Part shown: positions 34,248-42,497 of the stretch, one piece after another
Layout of the letters: the number at the start of each line of letters is the position of its first letter
Numbering within the stretch: position 1 is the stretch's first letter
From: Flavobacteriales bacterium
GTDB lineage: Bacteria; Bacteroidota; Bacteroidia; Flavobacteriales_F; PHOS-HE28
NCBI GenBank assembly: GCA_016710015.1
Contig: JADJLR010000001.1
Span: forward strand, 558,001-622,000
Length of the DNA stretch: 64,000 bases
Direction: 5' to 3'
Translations under genes and position numbers: made by a program
Notes under the pieces: generated by a model
Database searches by the model: none
Seen by the model: the letters and a program-made list of their open reading frames with translations, nothing else
What the model was told of the DNA's origin: nothing

Positions 34248-37121
34248 ATGGTTGAATACATCGGAGAACACCTTTGGGCGGGGCAGCTAGGCCATGCTTT
34301 GGCGATCGTCTCACTTGTGGGCGGATTGCTCGGCACTTTGGGATTCTTTCTTGGCACGGCACGGCATTCCGGCGAATGGATCCGGGTGGGTCGCATAGGC
34401 TTTAGACTGCATTCGGTCGCGGTGCTCGGCATCGTGATGACGCTATTCACCATGTTGTTCAACCACTGGTTCGAATACGACTACGTCTGGAAACACAGCA
34501 ACTTGCAGATGCCGCTCAAGTTCATCGCGAGCTGCTTCTGGGAAGGTCAGGAAGGGTCGTTCCTGTTGTGGACCTTCTGGCACATGGTGCTGGGGAATGT
34601 GTTGATGTGGCGGATGTCCAAGGGCCGTGGTTCTGCACCGGATACCAGTTCATGGGAAGCCCCCGTGATGACGGTGATCTCCAGTGTGCAGGTCTTCCTG
34701 GCCGTCATGTTGCTCGGTATCTATGTGGGCGATGTGCGAGTGGGCAGTAGCCCCTTCCTGTTGATCCGCGAACTGCCGGAGAACATCGGACTGCCATGGA
34801 CGGCCATGGCGAACTACCTCTCTGCCATTCCACAATTCGCTGATGGCCGTGGTTTGAATCCATTGTTGCAGAATTATTGGATGGTGATCCATCCACCCAC
34901 CTTGTTCTTGGGATTTGCGGCCACCTTGATTCCTTTCGCATTTGCGATCGCAGGACTCTGGCGCGGTGACAAGCGCGGCTGGATCGCACCTGCCCTTCCG
35001 TGGACCTATTTCGGGATCATGATCCTGGGCACGGGCATCCTGATGGGTGGAGCATGGGCGTATGAAGCGTTGAGTTTCGGCGGATTCTGGGCGTGGGATC
35101 CCGTGGAGAACGCCTCCTTGGTACCCTGGCTCACCTTGGTGGGTGCGGGTCATTTGATGTTGGTGAACAAGCGCAAACCGACGGCACTCTTCAGCCTCTA
35201 CCTGCTCACGCTGATCACCTTCATCCTGATCCTGTACTCCACCTTCTTGACGCGGTCGGGCGTCCTTGGCGATACCAGCGTACACAGCTTCACCGGCGAT
35301 GGCATGTTGCCCGGCCTGCTGCTCTTCCTGCTCTTCTACATCACCCTGAGCGTGATGATGCTGTTGGGTCGTCCGAGCGATCGTCGGTTCTTCGTGGGCG
35401 TTTCCTTGGCACTTTTGGCCATTGGTGTGGGCTTTGGGATCCAAGTACAAGCCATCCTGCTCTTCGGTACCATTTGCATGGGCACGTTGATCGGCGCCTA
35501 CCGAAAGGGATTCGCCAGCACCGAACCCGAAGAATCGTTGTGGTCGCGGGAATTCTGGTTGTTCATCGGTTCGCTGGTGCTGCTGTTGAGTGCCGTTCAG
35601 ATCACCTTCAGCACCTCCGTTCCGGTATGGAACATGTTGCTAGAGCCATTGAGTCCGGTATTCTGGTGGATCGCGGATCATACGAACAGCAACTTCTTCC
35701 GCGAACTGGCCGATGCCCGCTTGGCCCCGCCGGGTGATGCCATAGCCCACTACAACAAGTGGCAGATCCCCTTCGCGTTCATCGTCACTATGCTGGTCGC
35801 CTTCGGTCAATACTTGCGGTGGAAGGACAGCGACCTGAAGCAATTCCGAAAGCAGATCGGAGTTTCGGTGATCCTCGCCCTCGCGTTGACGATCCTGGCC
35901 GTGTTCCTTTTGCAATACACACTACCGGAGTGGAACCTGATCGCCTTACTCTTCTCCGCACTGTTCGCGATCACGGCGAATGCACTTTATATCCCTCGGG
36001 TACTCAAGGGTCGATTGACGAATGCCGGTCCATCCGTGGCGCATGTGGGCTTCGCGCTGGTATTGCTTGGCGCACTCATCAGTACCAGTCGGCAGAATGA
36101 AGTGAGCCGCAATACGCGGAACATGGATCTGCGCTTCCTGAATGAGGGTTTCGATAACAGCGAGGACATCCTGCTCTATCGTGGTGACACTTTGTTGATG
36201 GGAGATCACTTCGTCCATTACCGCGAGAAGCACCAAGAAGGAGTGAACCTGTATTATGCGATGGACTACTTCGCGAAGGAACCACGGGACTATGCGATGG
36301 ACGACACCGTGCGTGTGGGGGACATGCTTTTCGCTTCACGGGATGATCACCGCGCAGGACCGCATTTCTTGAAAGATCAACCCGATCACTGGACACCGAT
36401 CGAGGGCTTCAGTCGCCGAGCCTTGTGGTATACGCCGGAATGGAGTTCGTACCGACCCGGCTCCAAAGTGTTCGAACTGGCCCCATTCATTCAGATCAAT
36501 CCACGCTTCGGGAACGTGGCCGAACCAAGCACCAAACATTGGTTGGATCGCGACCTCTACACGCACGTGCGGTACGCAGACATGACCTTGGCCAGCGATA
36601 CAGCGGATGATACTTGGATGCCGGATCGGTTGTTCGATAAACAGGAAGGCGATACCATCATCACGCCTTCGGCCATGGCCATTATCGACAGCGTGTATCT
36701 GGTCAACGATAGTGTAACGCGGGCAATGCTCGGAGATCGGTACACCGTGTACGCCGCGCACATCCGGGTCCGCGATCTGTACCTGCGCGACCGGTGGTTC
36801 GAGGCCAAGCCCTTGGTGATCTATGCCGATGGACAACCGGTGATGGGCAAGGCGGCCGAATTGGGACCGCTCCGGATCCGGTATTCCTTGGCCACGGTAG
36901 AATTTCCAAAGGGACCGATCATGGGACACAGTGGTCCAATGCCGGGAACGGAAACCCAGCGGACCAAGATCGGCTTGAATGTGGCCGAAGCGGAATTCCT
37001 GGTGTTGCAAGCCATCGTATTCCCGGGCATCAACATCCTGTGGATCGGTTGCGTGTTGATGTTCTTGGGCACCTTCATGGCGGTGCGGCAGCGGATCATC
37101 GCAAAGCCGAAGCAGAAATGA
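34248..37121 (+). CDS. ccmF: Cytochrome c haem lyase subunit CcmF
   Basis: A 957-residue inner-membrane protein from ATG 34248; the open frame starts at TTG 34236 inside the heptad repeat, which is unlikely. The WWD-like haem motif GGFWAWDPVENASLVPW is near 278-294, with conserved histidines in MVIHPPTLFLG near 222 and SVHSF near 345. CcmF ligates haem from CcmE to apocytochrome cysteines. A large periplasmic domain follows from about residue 620 (RNTRNMDLRFLNEGFDNSED) to a final helix. Length is larger than the roughly 650 residues of E. coli CcmF and fits Bacteroidota forms. The stop overlaps the next gene by four bases. Confidence 0.93.
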   Translation: MVEYIGEHLWAGQLGHALAIVSLVGGLLGTLGFFLGTARHSGEWIRVGRIGFRLHSVAVLGIVMTLFTMLFNHWFEYDYVWKHSNLQMPLKFIASCFWEGQEGSFLLWTFWHMVLGNVLMWRMSKGRGSAPDTSSWEAPVMTVISSVQVFLAVMLLGIYVGDVRVGSSPFLLIRELPENIGLPWTAMANYLSAIPQFADGRGLNPLLQNYWMVIHPPTLFLGFAATLIPFAFAIAGLWRGDKRGWIAPALPWTYFGIMILGTGILMGGAWAYEALSFGGFWAWDPVENASLVPWLTLVGAGHLMLVNKRKPTALFSLYLLTLITFILILYSTFLTRSGVLGDTSVHSFTGDGMLPGLLLFLLFYITLSVMMLLGRPSDRRFFVGVSLALLAIGVGFGIQVQAILLFGTICMGTLIGAYRKGFASTEPEESLWSREFWLFIGSLVLLLSAVQITFSTSVPVWNMLLEPLSPVFWWIADHTNSNFFRELADARLAPPGDAIAHYNKWQIPFAFIVTMLVAFGQYLRWKDSDLKQFRKQIGVSVILALALTILAVFLLQYTLPEWNLIALLFSALFAITANALYIPRVLKGRLTNAGPSVAHVGFALVLLGALISTSRQNEVSRNTRNMDLRFLNEGFDNSEDILLYRGDTLLMGDHFVHYREKHQEGVNLYYAMDYFAKEPRDYAMDDTVRVGDMLFASRDDHRAGPHFLKDQPDHWTPIEGFSRRALWYTPEWSSYRPGSKVFELAPFIQINPRFGNVAEPSTKHWLDRDLYTHVRYADMTLASDTADDTWMPDRLFDKQEGDTIITPSAMAIIDSVYLVNDSVTRAMLGDRYTVYAAHIRVRDLYLRDRWFEAKPLVIYADGQPVMGKAAELGPLRIRYSLATVEFPKGPIMGHSGPMPGTETQRTKIGLNVAEAEFLVLQAIVFPGINILWIGCVLMFLGTFMAVRQRIIAKPKQK

Positions 37122-37903
37122 AGGTCACCTTGATCGGAACCGGTCGTGTGGCCTTTCATTTCGGGCATGCATTGCAACGGGCTGGACACACCGTCGAGGG
37201 CATCGTTGGTCGGAACACCGCACATACCACGACGTTGGCTGCGGATCTGAACGTTCCCGCGTTCACGATGAACGATCCACTCCCACCTTGTGATGTGATC
37301 ATGATCGCCGTCAGCGATGATGCCATTTCCGAGGTCGCAACGAAGCTTCCGATCAACGATGCTGTAGTGATCCATACCAGTGGGGCCAGCGAATTGGGTC
37401 GGTTGGAGCCGCATCCGCATCGCGCCGTTCTTTGGCCCGTGATGACCTTGAGCCCCGGAGCTCCAGCGGATCTTCGGGAAGTACCGTTGGTCACGGATGC
37501 GAACACGTCGCATGCGCGGGATGTCGTGTACGCATTGGCAACGAGTTTGAGCGATATGGTACGCGCCTTGGTCCACGAGGATCGCGAGCTTGTCCACGCT
37601 GCAGCGGCCATCAGCACGAACTTCCCGTTGCATCTATTGGATCGAGCGCAAACTTTGCTGAGCGAGCGCGGCATCGACCCCGGCCTCATCCTCCCCTCCT
37701 TCATGGCCATGGTGGAGAAGGCAGGTTCCATGGGGCCGCACGATGCACTCACCGGACCTGCGCGAAGAGGCGATCTTGGAACGGTGCGTCGTCATATCGA
37801 TCGTTTGACACACGACCCCGAACTTCGCGCGGCCTACGCCCTCATCAGCAGTTCGATCCTGCGGGCCTACGGCCATCCGGACCATGAGCAATTCGACCTA
37901 TAA
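37118..37903 (+). CDS. Rossmann-fold/DUF2520 oxidoreductase-like protein
   Basis: A 261-residue cytosolic protein from ATG 37118. The N-terminus has a nucleotide-binding fingerprint (MKVTLIGTGRVAFHFGHALQ), then HTSGASELGRLEPH near 90 and the family block AVLWPVMTLSPG. The C-terminal helical domain (DRELVHAAAAISTNFPLHLL near 150) is DUF2520, which resembles ketopantoate reductase-type dehydrogenases. Substrate is unknown. It overlaps the next gene by 20 bases and the ccmF stop by four, so it is coupled to both. Confidence 0.88.
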   Translation: MKVTLIGTGRVAFHFGHALQRAGHTVEGIVGRNTAHTTTLAADLNVPAFTMNDPLPPCDVIMIAVSDDAISEVATKLPINDAVVIHTSGASELGRLEPHPHRAVLWPVMTLSPGAPADLREVPLVTDANTSHARDVVYALATSLSDMVRALVHEDRELVHAAAAISTNFPLHLLDRAQTLLSERGIDPGLILPSFMAMVEKAGSMGPHDALTGPARRGDLGTVRRHIDRLTHDPELRAAYALISSSILRAYGHPDHEQFDL

Positions 37904-38408
37904 GGAACGCCTCGCGGGGTTGACCACCTTCTGTTTCGACGTGGACGGTGTGTTCACGGACGGCAGGAATTTGTTGATCCCCGGAATGGACCCGGTCCGC
38001 ACCTTCCACACCCGCGACGCTTATGCCGTGCAACATGCGCTGAAGGAAGGACTGCGGATCATCATCATCAGTGGTGGACATTCCGAAGGGGTGCGCGAAA
38101 GCCTAGTGCGGCAGGGCATCGCGGATATCCACCTCGGCACCGTGAACAAGCCGGCGCTATTCGACCAGCTCATTTCCGAAGGGTTGGACCCCGCACACAC
38201 GGCCTACATGGGCGACGACATCCCGGACCTACGCGTGATGCAACGCGTGGCTTTCCCCTGTTGTCCGGCCGATGCGGTTCCGGAGATCAAGGCCATCAGC
38301 ACCTTCATCAGCGTGGCGAAAGGTGGCGAAGGATGTGTGCGTGATCTACTGGAACAGGCCATGAAGGTGCAAGGCAAATGGCTCACCGAGAACGCACACC
38401 AGTGGTAA
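37884..38408 (+). CDS. HAD-family phosphatase of the KdsC type
   Basis: A 174-residue HAD subfamily III phosphatase. The nucleophile motif is F18-D19-V-D21-G-V-F-T-D-G, followed by the serine/lysine motifs (IIIISGG near 53-59) and AYMGDDIPDLRVM near 110 with the metal aspartates. The form lacks a cap domain, like 3-deoxy-D-manno-octulosonate-8-phosphate phosphatase, which removes the phosphate in Kdo synthesis for lipopolysaccharide. Substrate is inferred from length and motif only. It starts inside the 3' end of the DUF2520 gene and precedes ubiA by 19 bases. Confidence 0.85.
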   Translation: MSNSTYKERLAGLTTFCFDVDGVFTDGRNLLIPGMDPVRTFHTRDAYAVQHALKEGLRIIIISGGHSEGVRESLVRQGIADIHLGTVNKPALFDQLISEGLDPAHTAYMGDDIPDLRVMQRVAFPCCPADAVPEIKAISTFISVAKGGEGCVRDLLEQAMKVQGKWLTENAHQW

Positions 38409-38427
38409 CGAGGTCCAAGTTGTACCG

Positions 38428-39453
38428 ATGAAGGATCTCATTCGCCTCACCCGTCCGCTGAACCTGCTGATCATCACAGGCACCATGCTGCTGATGCGGT
38501 ACGGCGTGATCGGCGGGAATTTGCAACGCGGTTTGAACCAGTTGATGGCCGAAGTCGGTGGTATTACACGTGCGCAACTTGAACTTCCGGTGGGCTATGG
38601 CCCACAAATGCCGTTGTTGGACTTTCTCCTGTTGATCTTGAGCACGGTCCTGGTGGCGGCAGGTGGCAACGTGATCAACGACTACTTCGATACGCGGATC
38701 GACCGCATCAACCGACCCGGAGAGGTGATCGTGGGGCGTACGGTGAAACGGCGGGTAGCGATGACCGGTCATGCCGTTCTCAGCGGTCTTGGAGTGCTCG
38801 TAGGTACGTATGTGGCTTGGCACAGTGGGCTATTGAAGTGGGCGGCCATTCCCGCCTTCGCAGTGGGCGCTTTGTGGACCTACAGCACCAGTTTGAAACG
38901 CCGATTGATCGCAGGTAACGTGCTCGTAGCGGTGCTCACGGCCTTGGTCCCACTCACCGTCGGACTGTATGAACTGCCCATGCTTCACCAAGCGATCGAA
39001 GAAGGCTGGATCGTCGGCCTACCCAATGGGGACCGTTACGCCATGGAACCCTATTTCCGTGAACTGTGGTATTGGTTCTTGGGCTTCTCCTTGTTCGCAT
39101 TCCTAAGCACTTTGGTCCGCGAACTGCAAAAGGACATGGCCGATGTAAAAGGCGACGAAGCCGAAGGATGCCGCACCATACCGATCGTGTGGGGCATGAA
39201 GTGGGCCAAGGCCATCGCTCTGTTCCACATCGGGCTGATCCTGGTCCTGCTACTCTTCATTCGGTCGCAAATGTTGCGTGACACCTTGTCCTATTGGTAC
39301 ATCGGGGTGGCCATCATCGGCCCGTTGTTGCTTTCTGCGGGCTTCACCTATCAAGCCGCAACACGCAGCGAATTCAACCGCGCAGGGGCGGTCATGAAGG
39401 TGGCCATGGTGATGGCCGTTGGATATGCACTCGTGATCCGATCCATTCCATGA
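38428..39453 (+). CDS. UbiA-family prenyltransferase
   Basis: A 341-residue membrane protein with about nine hydrophobic helices. The first Asp-rich motif is N82-D-Y-F-D-T-R-I-D (NVINDYFDTRIDRINRP), which binds the prenyl diphosphate through magnesium; the second is DMADVKGDEAEG near 234. The family attaches prenyl chains to aromatic or sugar acceptors, for example in menaquinone or haem O synthesis or archaeal-type geranylgeranylglyceryl transfer; the exact acceptor is not evident. The stop overlaps the maf ATG by four bases. Confidence 0.88.
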   Translation: MKDLIRLTRPLNLLIITGTMLLMRYGVIGGNLQRGLNQLMAEVGGITRAQLELPVGYGPQMPLLDFLLLILSTVLVAAGGNVINDYFDTRIDRINRPGEVIVGRTVKRRVAMTGHAVLSGLGVLVGTYVAWHSGLLKWAAIPAFAVGALWTYSTSLKRRLIAGNVLVAVLTALVPLTVGLYELPMLHQAIEEGWIVGLPNGDRYAMEPYFRELWYWFLGFSLFAFLSTLVRELQKDMADVKGDEAEGCRTIPIVWGMKWAKAIALFHIGLILVLLLFIRSQMLRDTLSYWYIGVAIIGPLLLSAGFTYQAATRSEFNRAGAVMKVAMVMAVGYALVIRSIP

Positions 39454-40064
39454 ACCTTCCTTGGCGATTGATCCTGGCCTCAGCCTCACCGCGTAGGCGG
39501 CAACTTCTGCAAGGATTGGATCTGCCGGTCGAGATCACGCATGTGGAGGTGGATGAGACACCCCCGACCGGGATGCCCATCCGTGACGTTGCCGAATTCC
39601 TGGCCCGCAAGAAATCCGAGGCATGGACGGGAACGCTTGCGAATGATCAAGTATTGGTCACGGCCGACACCACGGTAGTACTCGGCGAGCAGTTGCTGAA
39701 CAAACCCGAGGATGCGGAAGAAGCCAAAGCGATGTTGCGCACCTTATCGGGACGGACCCACGAAGTGTACACCGGTGTGTGCTTACGCACTCAGCGCGGC
39801 ACCAAGAGCTTTGCAGATATCGCGAAGGTCACTTTCGGGTCGCTGAGTGACCACCAGATCGCGTACTACGTAGAGAAGTACACCCCTTTCGACAAAGCCG
39901 GTGCGTACGGCGTACAGGACTGGATCGGCTACGTGGCCGTGGAGCGGATCGAAGGGAGTTTCTACACGGTGATGGGGCTGCCCTTGCACCGGATCGCCAG
40001 TGCACTCTACGAATTGGACGCACCCGCGGTTGATCAATTCGCTCCTGCGAACCCCTGCAAGTAG
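39450..40064 (+). CDS. maf: Maf-like nucleotide pyrophosphatase
   Basis: A 204-residue cytosolic enzyme from ATG 39450. The family opening LILASASPRRRQLL (residues 8-21), the metal region FLARKKSEA near 48, D-TTVVLGEQLLNKP near 74-87 and FDKAGAYGVQDW near 151 are all present. Maf proteins hydrolyse non-canonical or canonical nucleoside triphosphates and can inhibit septum formation. It is the last gene of the ccmF-DUF2520-HAD-ubiA-maf run and faces the large adhesin gene, which ends 31 bases away. Confidence 0.92.
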   Translation: MNLPWRLILASASPRRRQLLQGLDLPVEITHVEVDETPPTGMPIRDVAEFLARKKSEAWTGTLANDQVLVTADTTVVLGEQLLNKPEDAEEAKAMLRTLSGRTHEVYTGVCLRTQRGTKSFADIAKVTFGSLSDHQIAYYVEKYTPFDKAGAYGVQDWIGYVAVERIEGSFYTVMGLPLHRIASALYELDAPAVDQFAPANPCK

Positions 40065-40095
40065 CAATGGGGAACGAAAGGAAACGTGTATACCA

Positions 40096-42474
40096 CTAAC
40101 GGATCAAGGCCAAGTGGCCATTGCGTGTACGCATCTTTTGTTCCGTATCGCGCACTTTCACTTGCCATTGATAGATGCCTTGTGGCAAGCCATCCCCGTC
40201 CCAAGGTTCCAACGGATCCTGGGTCGAATGGATCAGCGTACCCCACCGATCGAAGACCTCCAACCGAAAGAACTCCGGGTTCACGACCGTGGTGCGGACC
40301 AGGAACCCATCGTTGATGCCATCGTTATTCGGAGTGAAGGCATTCGGTGCATACAACGCAAAGGCATCTTCAACGCAGACAACGGCCTCCGTTCGGTCCG
40401 TGCAGCCGCCCTCATTCGCCACCTCCAAGCTTACTGTATAGCACGCCACCGCAGGGTAACTGAATGCCGGGGAGCGTTCACTGGAGAAGGTGTTGAGCAG
40501 ATCGCCGAAGGACCAATTCCACACGGTGGCACCCGAACTCCGATCAAGGAACTGGAACGTCGGATCATCGATCAAGGCCACGTCCGGAGTGGCAGAGAAA
40601 GCTGCCACAGGAGCTTGCAGTGCCTCGATCGCATTTACAGCGGTGAATGCTCCAGTGCATCCTTCCGGCGTGGTGATCGACAAGGTCACATCGTACGTAC
40701 CGGCATCCGTGTAACAATGTGCTGGACCCGGAAGGTCATCGGCCAATGCGCCATCGCCGAAACTCCACGCACGCACACCGGCAACGCCCGTGGCATCGTT
40801 GAACGTGACGCACAACGGTACACAGCCGCTATCGATGTCCCAATTGAATGACGGCACGATCGGCTCGACCACATCGATCAGGATCGATCCTTCCGCACTT
40901 GTACATCCGTTGGCATCCGTCACCGTAACTACGTACGCCGTGGTCTGCAATGGTGCCACCTCTGGTCCTTCGGTGGACCAGATGACGGAATATGGTGGTG
41001 TGCCGCCCACGCCATCGGCGCTAAGGGTCATGTTTCCGCCAGCACAGATCACGGCATCCTCGGAAGTGGTCAAGAGCAGCGCATCGGGCTCCGAAACGGT
41101 CACTTGCACATCGACCGTACACCCTTGATCATCCGCTACGGAACAGGTGTAATTCCCTGCGGCCAATCCCGTAGCCGATGCCGCACTACCACCCACAGGG
41201 GCCCAAGCGAAGGTGTAATTCCCGGAGCCGCCGGAGACTTCCACCGCTGCCGTTCCATTCGCCAGTCCAGCACAAGTCACATCGGTATGTTCCACCACCG
41301 TGCCCAAGGCTCCGGATCCGGCAGCGACGGTCCCGGTGCCTTGTACAGGGCACATACCCGTTGCCTGCACCAGCACGGTGTAGTCCCCGGGAGCTAGATC
41401 ATCGATGGTCTGCGTGGCCCCGTTCCCAGGCGACCACGAGTAGGTGAATGGTCCGTTACTTCCGGTGATGTTGGCCGTCGCGGTGCCACTATTCGGAACG
41501 CAGCCCACATCGGTGGTGACCACCTCCAGCCCTGCGATCGTGACCTCGGTCGTAACGGATTGCGGTTCGGCACAGGACGCGGCCATGGTCAACGAGACCG
41601 TATAGGTGCCAGGGCCGGAAAAGGTGTGTGATGCCAGTGCGCCATTGGCTGCATTACCAGCGCCCGAGGCCGGATCGCCGAAGGACCATGCACTACTCGC
41701 CGGACAAAGCGACGCCGTGTTGGTGAAGTTCACCGTATTCCCGGCACAGAGGAAGGTGATCCCTGGATCCAGGGTCGGGGCTTCACCGATGTACACGTTG
41801 TCTATGGCCACTCCATCGAAGGTGTTGCAGATACTACCGGCTCCGAAGACGAAGCGGAACTTCACCGGCGCATTCGTGGGCAGATCATCCAAGCAATGTG
41901 CGGCGGTTACCCAATCCCCGCTACCACCGCCGTTGGCGCATCCGCCATTCACTGCGGTACCGCTCCACCCCTGCCGTGGGCTGGCCAGGTTCAGTGCAGT
42001 GATGTTCGCGCTGTTGAACCAGTTCGTGGTCAAACAATCGGCATCACCCACACCTCCAACGTTTACCCAAGTAACCCCTCCGTTCGGTGAATACTGAAGC
42101 CCAATGCCGTCGTAGTTCGGTTCGGTCTCCCAATAGATACTGAAGGCCAAGAAAGGCCGGTTGAGCACAGAGAGATCGAAACAAGGTGTTTCCAACCAAC
42201 TCTGCTGGTTGTTGGAATAGAAACTACCGGTGAGTCCGCCCACGCACCAGGCCTTGGTCCCTTCTGCTGCACCGTTGATGCTGGGGTGTGCCGGAACTCC
42301 CCAGGCCCAATCATTATTGGTTCCGCCCGAGATCCAAGCAGGTGCCGCTTCGAAGCCTTCGTTGTACGGGAAGGTGGAAATGGAGGTGATGCATTGAGCG
42401 TGAATGCGCGGCGAGCATAGCACGGATCCAACCAGGAGCGTAATCCACCACCGTCGACATTGATCCGTGTTCAT
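40096..42474 (-). CDS. Large surface protein: lectin-like domain, PKD and SprB-type repeats, gliding-motility C-terminal domain
   Basis: A 792-residue protein with a signal peptide (LLVGSVLCSPRIHAQ). Residues about 27-240 form a MAM/lectin-like jelly roll (GFEAAPAWISGGTNNDWAWG; FRFVFGAGSICNTFDGVAID). Then come a PKD-like domain (SSAWSFGDPASGAGN), two SprB-type repeats (VGCVPNSGTATANITGSNGP; VTCAGLANGTAAVEVSGGSG), an Ig-like and PKD domains. The end (YAPNAFTPNNDGINDGF...LEVFDRWGTLI) is a CHU_C gliding-motility domain, a type IX secretion signal. Such proteins serve adhesion or gliding. It is 23 bases downstream of the 983-residue protein, so the two form one operon. Confidence 0.88.
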   Translation of the reverse strand: MNTDQCRRWWITLLVGSVLCSPRIHAQCITSISTFPYNEGFEAAPAWISGGTNNDWAWGVPAHPSINGAAEGTKAWCVGGLTGSFYSNNQQSWLETPCFDLSVLNRPFLAFSIYWETEPNYDGIGLQYSPNGGVTWVNVGGVGDADCLTTNWFNSANITALNLASPRQGWSGTAVNGGCANGGGSGDWVTAAHCLDDLPTNAPVKFRFVFGAGSICNTFDGVAIDNVYIGEAPTLDPGITFLCAGNTVNFTNTASLCPASSAWSFGDPASGAGNAANGALASHTFSGPGTYTVSLTMAASCAEPQSVTTEVTIAGLEVVTTDVGCVPNSGTATANITGSNGPFTYSWSPGNGATQTIDDLAPGDYTVLVQATGMCPVQGTGTVAAGSGALGTVVEHTDVTCAGLANGTAAVEVSGGSGNYTFAWAPVGGSAASATGLAAGNYTCSVADDQGCTVDVQVTVSEPDALLLTTSEDAVICAGGNMTLSADGVGGTPPYSVIWSTEGPEVAPLQTTAYVVTVTDANGCTSAEGSILIDVVEPIVPSFNWDIDSGCVPLCVTFNDATGVAGVRAWSFGDGALADDLPGPAHCYTDAGTYDVTLSITTPEGCTGAFTAVNAIEALQAPVAAFSATPDVALIDDPTFQFLDRSSGATVWNWSFGDLLNTFSSERSPAFSYPAVACYTVSLEVANEGGCTDRTEAVVCVEDAFALYAPNAFTPNNDGINDGFLVRTTVVNPEFFRLEVFDRWGTLIHSTQDPLEPWDGDGLPQGIYQWQVKVRDTEQKMRTRNGHLALIR

Positions 42475-42497
42475 CCCCTCTCTTTCATCCCAGCACC

